Part shown: one piece after another, positions 45,509 to 52,875 of the stretch
Numbering within the stretch: position 1 is the stretch's first letter
Layout: every line of letters begins with the position of its first letter
NCBI GenBank assembly: GCA_964632505.1
Contig: CAZWCE010000012.1
Location: 72,106-136,105, forward strand
Direction: 5' to 3'
Origin: CAZWCE01 sp964632505
Lineage (GTDB): Bacteria > Planctomycetota > Planctomycetia > Pirellulales > Thermoguttaceae
Length of the DNA: 64,000 bases
Translations under genes and position numbers: made by a program
The notes under the pieces: generated by a model
Seen by the model: only the letters and a program-made list of their open reading frames with translations
Database searches by the model: none
Told to the model about the DNA's origin: nothing

Positions 45509-47116
45509 TCAGGTTTTGTCGTCCGAGGATGACGAAGAATGGTTCTTCTCTTTTTCCGAAGCGTCTTCGTCGGAGGAGCCACCGGGACCGACGAGTGCCG
45601 GCTGTTGGCTCTCCTCGGCAGGGGGGGCGTCCGAGTCGCCATTTTTCGAAGGCTTTTCTTCCTCGGGAGATGCCGATTCCTCCGTTTTTTGTGGGGAAGC
45701 CTCTTCAGTCTCCGGCTGCTTCGGGGAAGGTTTCTCCTTGGTTGAATCGTCGTTCGATTCCTTTTTTTCGGTTTTCCCAGGGCTTTCGTCGGTGAACTTG
45801 CCTTCATCGTAAAGCTTCCAGAACTGCTCCGGAGGCCACATCTCTTCCCCACGTTCTTCGGTTCCGAACGCCGTGCCGATCTCCCGCAACATCGGGGCGT
45901 TGCGGACCGCGTCGATCCCCTTCTCGATGTTCGCCGGCGTGAAGATGAGCCGCGTCAGGCGGGGGAGTTTGGCGATCGGCGTGAGATCGGTGACCTTGCT
46001 TCGGGCGATGTGCAGTCTCGCCAGTGTTTCTTTCGCTTCGACCAGAGGGGAGATGTCGGAAACGTTCGTTCCGGCGAGCGTCACGCTTTCCACCGGGTTC
46101 GAGCCGAGAGGGCTGCAATCGGCCACCGGGGTTTCGTTGCACCAGATCTGTCGGATGTTGCCGTCGGCCAAAGGAGACAGGTCTTTCACCTTGGTTCCCA
46201 GAAGGTACAAATTCACGATCGGCGAACCCTTCAGCGGCGAAAGGTCGGCGACTTCCGTCTTGTTCAGAAACAGCTCCATCAGCGGCATTCCCTGGAGCGC
46301 GGAGATGTCCGATACAGCGGTTCTCTCGAGATAGAGATTTTCCAGCGGTATGCCGTTCAACGGAGAGAGATCGGCGACCTTCGCACAACCTTGTAGGTCG
46401 AGTTGACGAAGTTCCATTCCTGCCAGCGGACTCAAATCGTCGATATTCGTCTCTCGTAGCAGCGCTCCTTGAAGCGAGGCGTCGCTCAAGGGGGAGAGAT
46501 CCTTGATTTTTTTACATCCGGAAAGATCGATCGATAGAAGCTTCATTCCTTCCAATGGGGAAAGGTCTTCCACGGGCGTGAGCGTGAGGACCAGATGCTG
46601 AAGCGGCATTCCCCGGAGTGGGCTCAAATCGGTCACGCCGGTCTGCGCCAACACCAGTGCCTGAAGTTCCATTCCTTCCAGTGGGGAAAGGTCCGTCAAA
46701 TTCTTGTTTCCCGCGAGATAGAGCGTCGTGATGGGGACGCCCTTAAGGGGAGAAAGATCGGTGATGCCTTCGCCGGAGGGCTCGTTGAGTTGCAGGATCA
46801 TTCCCCCCATGTCGGGACTCGCTTCTACCCGACCGGTGAATCCGGGGTTTTTCTCTTTCAGTTCATTTTCCAGTTTCGCCAAGGGAGGAATCTCGGGATC
46901 GGCAACGTCGGCGGCATCTTCGTCGGGGACGGACGATTGCGTTTCCTGGTCGAGCATCTGATCGACAGGGGGGGCCTGTGTTTGCGTCTCATTTTCCGAG
47001 GAAGATTCTTCCGGTGATGGATTGCAGCCGGCAACAATAAAAAAGAACGAAAGCGCCAGAGGCAGTAGGGGAAGAGAGATCCTGGTCTTCGAAAAGCAGT
47101 TGGGAAACAAAATCAT
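45509..47116 (-). CDS. Leucine-rich-repeat lipoprotein
   Basis: I place the start at the ATG at 47116, which begins a lipoprotein signal (FFFIVAGC, Cys31), with AAGGAG almost adjacent. The open frame extends 580 bases further back, into noncoding sequence and the LysR-type gene. The 535 residues carry an acidic linker and then about fifteen short leucine-rich repeats of about 22 residues. The consensus is LxxLxLxxTxVxDLSPLxGMPL, with many copies of the phrase DLSPL. The last ~100 residues are Lys/Glu/Pro/Ser-rich. Such LRR proteins are usually surface ligand-binding proteins. It is followed directly by the RNase-HII-like gene on the same strand. Confidence 0.85.
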   Translation of the reverse strand: MILFPNCFSKTRISLPLLPLALSFFFIVAGCNPSPEESSSENETQTQAPPVDQMLDQETQSSVPDEDAADVADPEIPPLAKLENELKEKNPGFTGRVEASPDMGGMILQLNEPSGEGITDLSPLKGVPITTLYLAGNKNLTDLSPLEGMELQALVLAQTGVTDLSPLRGMPLQHLVLTLTPVEDLSPLEGMKLLSIDLSGCKKIKDLSPLSDASLQGALLRETNIDDLSPLAGMELRQLDLQGCAKVADLSPLNGIPLENLYLERTAVSDISALQGMPLMELFLNKTEVADLSPLKGSPIVNLYLLGTKVKDLSPLADGNIRQIWCNETPVADCSPLGSNPVESVTLAGTNVSDISPLVEAKETLARLHIARSKVTDLTPIAKLPRLTRLIFTPANIEKGIDAVRNAPMLREIGTAFGTEERGEEMWPPEQFWKLYDEGKFTDESPGKTEKKESNDDSTKEKPSPKQPETEEASPQKTEESASPEEEKPSKNGDSDAPPAEESQQPALVGPGGSSDEDASEKEKNHSSSSSDDKT

Positions 47117-47561
47117 TCTCCTTAAGCGATTGTATGTTGGATATGCTTGATGCCAGTGGCGAGCGGTTGGGCTACCGACAGTTGCTTGAGAAAGTCCCTT
47201 ATTCATGTGCGTTTCTATAGCGAGACCTTCGTGGACGCATTGTTCCCGCGGGGCCGATCGCATTCGGTTCACTCGTTTTACGACGGCCAACAAGATGCGA
47301 CAACTACATTTACGATACCAGCTTTCACCCAGGGGGTCAAACAGGGGGGCAAACCAGGGGCAGGGGACAAACCCCACTCCCTTTTCGGCGGTGGGATGAG
47401 GGAAAGATGCTTGACGGAGAAAGGGAGAGAAGTCGCGGAGTCCCCCGAGCGACCTCGGCAATGATTCATGTTCGCAATAATAGTGGTCCCTCGGTTCATA
47501 CAGTGACGTCCGTAGGGCCAGCCTCTCGCTGTTCGCCCGGGGTTCACTATATATGCGACGC
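47117..47561. other. Region between the NhaR-like gene and the LRR gene
   Basis: No separate gene is convincing here. The open frame that crosses it belongs to the upstream extension of the LRR gene and has no family resemblance. The promoter of the LRR gene probably lies here, but I could not pick out a clear box pair or terminator. Confidence 0.35.
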
Positions 47562-48467
47562 TCAATAATGATAGAACATTCCTTTTCTCGCGTATTCACA
47601 AATGGTGACGACCGCGGGATGGTGAAGTTTTTTCTCCGGGGAGATGGCATAAAACTGTTCACGAACATTTTCCAACTGGCCAATCCACTGGACATCGTAC
47701 TGGCTGCAGATTTCTTCCTTGATCGAGGTTAGCGACGGAAAGAGGCCGATGCCTTCTTTGCCGAAGGTCTTCAAAAGGGCACTGTCTTCGAATTCTCCCA
47801 TGATAGAGGGGGAGATTTCATGCTCGTCGAAGAACTGATCGAGGGTCATCCGCAGCACGGTATTGGGCGTCGGCATCAGTAAAGGGGCTTGCGCGAGGGA
47901 TTGCGGAAAATTCCGATGGTACTTCTGTGCAAGCTCTTCCCTGCCGAAAAAGGAGACGGAGGATTCCCCCAAGGGATGATTGTAGGCACGAAACGAAAAG
48001 GAGGGCGAAAGAGGGAAATCGGAGAAAACGACGTCGAGACGATGAGCGGCCAGGTCTTCCAGTAGGATATCCATTTTGCTCTCCTGGCACGAGAGGCGAA
48101 ATTGTTCGGAGAGACGAAAGATGGGTTCGAGAAGCCGGAACGTGACCAATTTGGGCCAGGAGTCGCTGACGCCGACGGCGAACCGGATCGGATTGTCGGA
48201 AGATGTCCCGGAGAGGGATTCGACCAATTCGTTTCCCAGGGAGAAAATCTCTTCGGCGTACTGGAATGCGAGTTGACCTTTTTCGGTGGGAATGACGTTC
48301 CGGCCCGAACGCTGCAGAAGCTCGACTCCCAGTTGTTTTTCGAGCTTGCGGATCTGAGCGCTGACCGTCGGTTGAGAAAGAAGGAGTTTATTGCTGGCCT
48401 CGGTGACGCTTCTTTCGCGGACGGCCATCCAGAAATAGAAGAGATAATTGAAATTGAGGTTGTCCAT
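47562..48467 (-). CDS. nhaR: LysR-family regulator, NhaR-like
   Basis: This 301-residue regulator has the NhaR-type N-terminus NFNYLFYFWMAVRERSVTEAS. The winged-helix recognition segment follows (LLLSQPTVSAQIRKLEKQLGVELLQR), and then a LysR effector domain. The later blocks VGVSDSWPKLV, LLMPTPNTVLRMTLDQFFDE and MGEFEDSALLKTFGKEGIGLFPSL also follow NhaR order. In E. coli, NhaR senses Na+ and activates nhaA and other envelope genes. No NhaA is in the window, so the regulon here is unknown and the symbol is a family call. A palindrome with a LysR-type T-N11-A box lies 23-39 bases upstream, suggesting autoregulation. Confidence 0.82.
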   Translation of the reverse strand: MDNLNFNYLFYFWMAVRERSVTEASNKLLLSQPTVSAQIRKLEKQLGVELLQRSGRNVIPTEKGQLAFQYAEEIFSLGNELVESLSGTSSDNPIRFAVGVSDSWPKLVTFRLLEPIFRLSEQFRLSCQESKMDILLEDLAAHRLDVVFSDFPLSPSFSFRAYNHPLGESSVSFFGREELAQKYHRNFPQSLAQAPLLMPTPNTVLRMTLDQFFDEHEISPSIMGEFEDSALLKTFGKEGIGLFPSLTSIKEEICSQYDVQWIGQLENVREQFYAISPEKKLHHPAVVTICEYARKGMFYHY

Positions 48468-48489
48468 CCCATTGCCTCGTTCGAAGGAT

Positions 48490-48506
48490 ATTCTATAGTT
48501 TAGAAT
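48490..48506 (-). promoter_or_regulatory. LysR-type operator upstream of the NhaR-like gene
   Basis: ATTCTA and TAGAAT form a perfect inverted repeat around TAGTT, and the inner 13 bases fit T-N11-A. On the minus strand it contains TATAGAAT, a possible -10 box, so binding would block or shape initiation. Confidence 0.55.
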
Positions 48507-48672
48507 TTCTTTCGCGATTTGTCCAGCAAGGAGTTCGACATCGTCGCGTCGGAAGCTTGCTCAGGAAATCTGGAGCCCGGCCATCGTAGCCGGCTCCGAT
48601 GGGCCGAAGCCTCCGAGTTTTCCTTCCCTAGAGGATCGATCGCCGAAAAATTAAGAAAAAATGAAATCGGGA

Positions 48673-48701
48673 TTTACAACCCGATCGAGAGCCGTTAAAA
48701 T
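48673..48701 (+). promoter_or_regulatory. Promoter of the tRNA gene
   Basis: TTTACA and TAAAAT are separated by 17 bases, placing a start point near 48708, about 31 bases before the mature tRNA. Confidence 0.65.
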
Positions 48702-48738
48702 TTAGAACTTCAACCACCTGAAAAGAATAGTTACTCTT

Positions 48739-48812
48739 GGCGGCGTAGCTCAGTTGGTTAGAGCAGTGGAATCATAATCCACGTGTCCGGGGTTCGAGTC
48801 CCTGCGCCGCTA
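48739..48812 (+). tRNA. tRNA with CAU anticodon (probably elongator Met)
   Basis: A complete cloverleaf can be drawn: acceptor GGCGGCG with CGCCGCT (a G-U closing pair), D arm GCTC/GAGC, anticodon arm GTGGA/TCCAC with loop ATCATAA, and T arm around TTCGAGT, discriminator A. The anticodon CAT is at 48773-48775. The 5' half resembles E. coli elongator tRNA-Met. The lysidine-modified tRNA-Ile (CAU) cannot be excluded by eye. The CCA end is not encoded. Confidence 0.93.
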
Positions 48813-48821
48813 CTGAAAATG

Positions 48822-48864
48822 AAAGCCGTAAGTCCTTGGTAGTTCAGGGTTTGCGGCTTTTTTT
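48822..48864 (+). terminator. Rho-independent terminator after the tRNA
   Basis: AAAGCCGTAA pairs with TTGCGGCTTT (one G-U pair) around a loop of about 19 bases, followed by a run of T. It begins ten bases after the tRNA. Confidence 0.85.
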
Positions 48865-49098
48865 GTGCGCCGTCTGATCGTTGGGCAAAAAGTGACGATC
48901 ATCCAGATTTGCCACGCGGCTATCCATATTTCCTCGTCCGGATGGTCCCATTTCGATCGTTTCACGTTGATGGGACGATCACCATGGGCGAACAGAATTC
49001 TTGCTCAAGGGAGTGGCTGGAAAACCGTCTCGTCGGGAGTCTCTTCTGGCACCACCTTTCGCTTGAGGAAAAGGCCCGCCGGCTTTTCCAGCGGCCGG

Positions 49099-50244
49099 TT
49101 AGAGCAATCCCTTTGCGGTTTGGGCATCGGTGACCAGGTGGGTCCAGAGTTGGAGATCGGGGCAAGCGAGAAGGGGTTTGAGGGCGTCGGTCTTCGAGGC
49201 ACCGCATTCTCCGCACGGACCGGCGACGAGAATGACGTGCTTTTCTTTCTTCTTCGCCAGGGCGACGAGTTCTTCCAGCTCGAAGAGCGTGACTGCTCGG
49301 ACGGGGCATATATCGGCCAGCGGTCCGGTGTCGCTGTAGGGGCGAAACTGCACGTCGCCTTTCCAGCCGGCACGCTGCATCTGATCGAGTACATCCTGTT
49401 CGAGCAATCCTTCTTCGACCAGGTGGGTCAAGAATCGAACCAACAGCCCGTGTTCATGATCGGCGGCGGCAAGCGAGGTGACGATGATGTCGATTTCGTG
49501 CTTGCGATCGAAGGAACGCCGGACGCTCGGGTTCTTCTGGATCTTTTCGTAATCCTCGTTGCTGACGACGGTTTCCGAAAAGAGCGCGACGTAATCGATA
49601 TTGGACAGGCTTTCTTCGAAGAAGCTGAAGTAGGTCGTCGGCGATTTGTGCGGTTCGTTGACCAAAAAGCCTCCGGCCGAGATGGCGTGGAGCACCAGGG
49701 AGGGGCATTCGTCTTCGGAGGCGATCTTGCGGCCCATGCGTTTGGCGACCAGCATCGTGGCGAAGCCCGCTCCCATCCCGATGTGGACCGGTTTGATAGG
49801 CTCTTCCGGCTTGCGGTCCCGGTTCTTCTGCCGCGATAACTTTTCTACGAGAGAGACCACGAGGTCGGCCGCCGCCGAGGTAACGTGGCGGGGGGAAGAG
49901 GGGCCGCGGACGTTGATCACATGCACCTCACCGCCATGTTGATCCAGCTGATATTTGTTGACGATCTTTTCGGCGATCTTCTTTTCACGAGGTGGTTGCA
50001 GGAACAAGAAGTCTCGACGAGCCGCTTCCCAGAAGAGCGGATAGATTTTTTCCCGGCTCAGGTCGTTTCGCCCCCATTCTTCCTTGAGCCATTCGGCGAC
50101 CGAGGCCGCCGCACCGCGGCGTTCCCGTTCATTCCCGGATTCTACACTGAATTGCTTTCCAATTTGATCAAAGAAACGCTCGCAAACCGCGTAGATGAGT
50201 TCGTCACTCTCCTGCGAGGGATGCCAGCGAGTTGATCTGGGCAT
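49099..50244 (-). CDS. SorC-like sugar-binding transcriptional regulator
   Basis: This 381-residue protein starts at an ATG with AGGAG eight bases upstream. The C-terminal two thirds resemble the SorC/DeoR-type phosphosugar-binding domain: VHIGMGAGFATMLVAKRMG for the phosphate loop, the VLHAISAGGFLVNEP strand, EIDIIVTSLAAADHEHG, VILVAGPCGECGASK and HLVTDAQTAKGLL at the end. The N-terminal ~100 residues would be the DNA-binding part, with LSREKIYPLFWEAARRDF at the recognition-helix position. That helix is degenerate compared with classical SorC proteins, so it could be a sugar-binding sensor without DNA binding. Two adjacent palindromes sit 50-82 bases upstream. No sugar operon is directly adjacent. 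Confidence 0.6.
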   Translation of the reverse strand: MPRSTRWHPSQESDELIYAVCERFFDQIGKQFSVESGNERERRGAAASVAEWLKEEWGRNDLSREKIYPLFWEAARRDFLFLQPPREKKIAEKIVNKYQLDQHGGEVHVINVRGPSSPRHVTSAAADLVVSLVEKLSRQKNRDRKPEEPIKPVHIGMGAGFATMLVAKRMGRKIASEDECPSLVLHAISAGGFLVNEPHKSPTTYFSFFEESLSNIDYVALFSETVVSNEDYEKIQKNPSVRRSFDRKHEIDIIVTSLAAADHEHGLLVRFLTHLVEEGLLEQDVLDQMQRAGWKGDVQFRPYSDTGPLADICPVRAVTLFELEELVALAKKKEKHVILVAGPCGECGASKTDALKPLLACPDLQLWTHLVTDAQTAKGLL

Positions 50245-50293
50245 GCGATGCTCCTTTCCTCTCCTTTTCGGGGGGTGAAGGTACTAGTCTACC

Positions 50294-50326
50294 AAAGTAC
50301 TTTCAAAAATGCAATCCTTTTGAAAG
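50294..50326 (-). promoter_or_regulatory. Double palindrome upstream of the SorC-like gene
   Basis: The perfect palindrome AAAGTACTTT at 50294-50303 overlaps a perfect nine-base inverted repeat, CTTTCAAAA and TTTTGAAAG, with a nine-base spacer (50300-50326). Neither is followed by a T run in the position a terminator needs. The site lies 50-82 bases upstream of the regulator start, so an operator is the best reading. Confidence 0.55.
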
Positions 50327-50562
50327 AATCGACCCGATCCTCGAAAAAATGATCGGCAGAGGAAACCATTCCCATCTTCTCCCGATCAGCTTTGTCCGCA
50401 TCGGTGAAATCAGTCTTCGTGACCCACGGGAGTTTGACAGGATGGGGGCTTGTGGGTAAAAATATTGGGGATGAGCGTCAATGAACTTACTTGCCCCGTT
50501 CACCACCCGCCCGTCGACTTCGGTCGATTCCACCGACATCGTCGCTCCGATGGCCTACGCAA

Positions 50563-50594
50563 CATTCCCAGCATCCAGCATTCCCAGCATCCAG
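50563..50594 (+). repeat. Perfect 16-base tandem duplication
   Basis: CATTCCCAGCATCCAG occurs twice in direct succession, about 30 bases before the start of the exported metallopeptidase gene. Confidence 0.85.
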
Positions 50595-50624
50595 CGATCA
50601 CACGGAATCAAACAGGAGACACGT

Positions 50625-51395
50625 ATGATTTTCCGAAATGTTGTGGCATCTTTTTTATGCGTGGTCGCTTGGATGGCGACGTCCAGCGTTTTGGTTTCCT
50701 CCACGCACGCGAGTGAGGATCCGACCGACTGCCGTGGGGAAGCATTACCTCCGAAGGTCCGTTTCGATCCCGTCGTCCGAGAGATCGAAGGTTGGACCGT
50801 TCATGTCGATCCGCAGTTGATCGAAGGGAAGCACGCCGAACAGGGAGCCCGAGCGCTGACGATGCTGGCCAATCACTTGCAGCGCATCGCCATCCTCGTG
50901 CCGGAAGACCGCCTCGAAAAGATGCGGAAACTAGAGATTTGGATCGAGCACCATCACCCCGAACTGGGATCCATGCAATATCATCCGAACGTCGACTGGC
51001 TCACCTCCCACGGATACGATGAACGGCTGGCGAAAAAGGTTCATATCCCCCGGGCCGAAGCTCTCCTGTCGCGACATCAGATGATCAAGCATCCGGCCGT
51101 CGTGCTGCACGAACTCGCACATGCCTACCACGACCAAGTCCTCGGGTTCGACGAGCCCCGGCTCCGAAAGGCATACGACCGGGCCATGGAAGCCGGTGCT
51201 TACGAGGAGGTCCAGCTCTACACCGGGAAAAAGGTCCGCCATTATGCGGCGACCAATCACAAGGAATACTTCGCCGAAGGGACGGAAGCTTATTTCTATC
51301 GCAACGATTTTTTCCCTTTTGTTCGGGCGGAACTCGAGCAGCACGACAAGACGCTTCACGATCTTCTCGAAGAGATCTGGGGACCGGTGGAGTAA
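50625..51395 (+). CDS. Exported HExxH metallopeptidase-like protein
   Basis: I start this at the ATG with AGGAG seven bases upstream (256 residues). A signal peptide (ASFLCVVAWMATSSVLVSSTHAS) precedes a globular domain. The zinc motif HELAHAYHD is at His162, Glu163, His166. The downstream NHKEYFAEGTEAYF supplies a Glu (214 or 218) at a distance fitting the third ligand of a gluzincin, similar to the arrangement in the anthrax lethal-factor-like (ATLF) and related families. The protein is therefore probably an active periplasmic or secreted zinc peptidase; the substrate is unknown. It is transcribed divergently from the SorC-like gene. Confidence 0.75.
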   Translation: MIFRNVVASFLCVVAWMATSSVLVSSTHASEDPTDCRGEALPPKVRFDPVVREIEGWTVHVDPQLIEGKHAEQGARALTMLANHLQRIAILVPEDRLEKMRKLEIWIEHHHPELGSMQYHPNVDWLTSHGYDERLAKKVHIPRAEALLSRHQMIKHPAVVLHELAHAYHDQVLGFDEPRLRKAYDRAMEAGAYEEVQLYTGKKVRHYAATNHKEYFAEGTEAYFYRNDFFPFVRAELEQHDKTLHDLLEEIWGPVE

Positions 51396-51535
51396 ATCGA
51401 TCCGTCTTTCCCTTCGAAAAAAGCCCCATTAAGATTGTCTAGGACTCGGACAGGGCCCCCCTCTTGGAAAAGACGTCGAATGCGAGCGTCGAATGATCTG
51501 CCCGGATGCCGGGAAGCGAAAGACGGTGTCGGGAA

Positions 51536-52425
51536 TTACTTTTTGTCGGCCTTTTTTCTTTTCTTCTCATACTGATTCGGGAGTTCGTCTTCCCAGCTTC
51601 GCAGCTTCTCGCTGAGTGTGGCGACCATATCGGGATGCTGCGCGGCGACGTTCACGCTCTCGCGGGGGTCGCTCGCAAGATCGTAGAGTTCGCTCGCTTC
51701 CCCCCGTCGGTGGTTCAGGTGGAATTTCCATCGACCGTCTCGCATGACGGGATTGCCGCCGGCGGCACTGACTTTCCAGAAGAGAGGCTTGCTGCGCGGC
51801 CGATCGGCGCCGAACCAGATGTCGGAAATGTCTTCTCCATCGAGCTGCTCGGGGATTTCCTCCACACCGGTGATCGCACACAGCGTGGGAAGCCAGTCGA
51901 TGAACGAACAGACGTTCCGGTTATCGACGCGACCCGCTTGGACATGCCCCGGCCAGCGAATGATGAACGGAACCCGCGTCCCTCCTTCGTAGAGTTCATG
52001 CTTGCCGCCGCGAAACTCCCCGGCATAACCGAGCATGTTTTTCGAGTATTTTCGGGCTCCCTTATTGGCGAGGATGACAGGGGCGGGCCCATGGTCGCTC
52101 GAAAAGACCACGATCGTGTCCTCCCGGAGCCCGAGCTCATCGATGACTTGGAGGACTCGTCCGACGTTCAGGTCGATCTGATACACATCGCCGATGTATT
52201 GTTGCATTGATTCGTCGAGTTTGCCGCCGATCCGGAGACACTCGTCGAATTTGTGCTGCATGGTCGCGGAAAAGTCGTTTCGATCGACCGTCACCTTCTC
52301 GAATTCATCGTCCAGGCCGGGAGGCGTGTACGGAAAGTGGATGGCGACCGGTGCGAAGTACAAAAAGAACGGGATTTCGTCGGAGGAGTCTTCGAGCCAC
52401 TCGACGGCCTCGCTCGTCAGCCGAT
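51536..52425 (-). pseudogene. 5'-truncated sulfatase
   Basis: The frame has the C-terminal two thirds of a type I sulfatase: FFLYFAPVAIHFPYTPP, DVYQIDLNVGRVLQVIDELGL, the metal/substrate site VVFSSDHGP, GGKHELYEGGTRVPFIIRWPG and the typical YDLASDPRESVN ending. The N-terminal third, with the CxPSR formylglycine site needed for activity, is missing. Homology begins exactly at the stop codon of the metal-binding lipoprotein, and the only in-frame starts lie inside that gene. The open frame does continue upstream to 52573, but those residues do not resemble a sulfatase. The most likely history is that a rearrangement replaced the front of a sulfatase gene. Confidence 0.75.
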
Positions 52426-52815
52426 TCAGTCGGAGATTTTCGCGAGATATTTTTCGGGATCTTCTCGAAAGGTTGATTCGCATCCCGAACAGCAGAAGAA
52501 GACCGTCTCTCCCTCGTATTCGATTTGGTACGGTTTGCCCATCGAACCGAGTTTCGCCTCGGTCACCGGACAAATTTCCTGCTCAAGGGCCAGCTTTCGT
52601 TCTTCGGGCGGCAGTTCTTCGAGTGCCTCGGAAACTTCGGTCGAGGCCGGCATGTCCATCTCGGCGGAAGACGTGTCGGCCGAATCGGCGCTCTTTTCCT
52701 CGCTCTCGTTGGCCGGAGGGGCTTCGTCGGTGTCGGTCGGCGGGTTGCAACCGACGATCAAGGCAACCAAGAACAAAAGGCTCCAAACCATTGCCGGGAA
52801 ACTTGCGTTTTTCAT
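52426..52815 (-). CDS. Metal-binding (YHS/TRASH-like) lipoprotein
   Basis: This 129-residue protein starts at an ATG with AAGGAG six bases upstream. The signal sequence ends in LFLVALIVGC, a lipobox, so it is a lipoprotein. An acidic Ser/Ala/Glu linker follows. The C-terminus has EICPVTEAKLGSMGKPYQI and VFFCCSGCESTFREDPEKYL, the Cys-rich pattern of the YHS/TRASH heavy-metal-binding domains. It lies 60 bases downstream of cusA on the same strand, so it is probably a periplasmic metal carrier or sensor for the efflux pump. The sulfatase fragment starts at its stop codon. Confidence 0.82.
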   Translation of the reverse strand: MKNASFPAMVWSLLFLVALIVGCNPPTDTDEAPPANESEEKSADSADTSSAEMDMPASTEVSEALEELPPEERKLALEQEICPVTEAKLGSMGKPYQIEYEGETVFFCCSGCESTFREDPEKYLAKISD

Positions 52816-52875
52816 TGTTTTCTCCTTCCTCAAAAAGTGAATCACCCCAGTCTTTGAATCTGAAAGGGGGTTCAC

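Noticed and set aside
47117..47695. 580-base N-terminal extension of the LRR lipoprotein frame
   Set aside because: The lipoprotein signal begins at 47116, and the extension overlaps the end of the NhaR-like gene in another frame.
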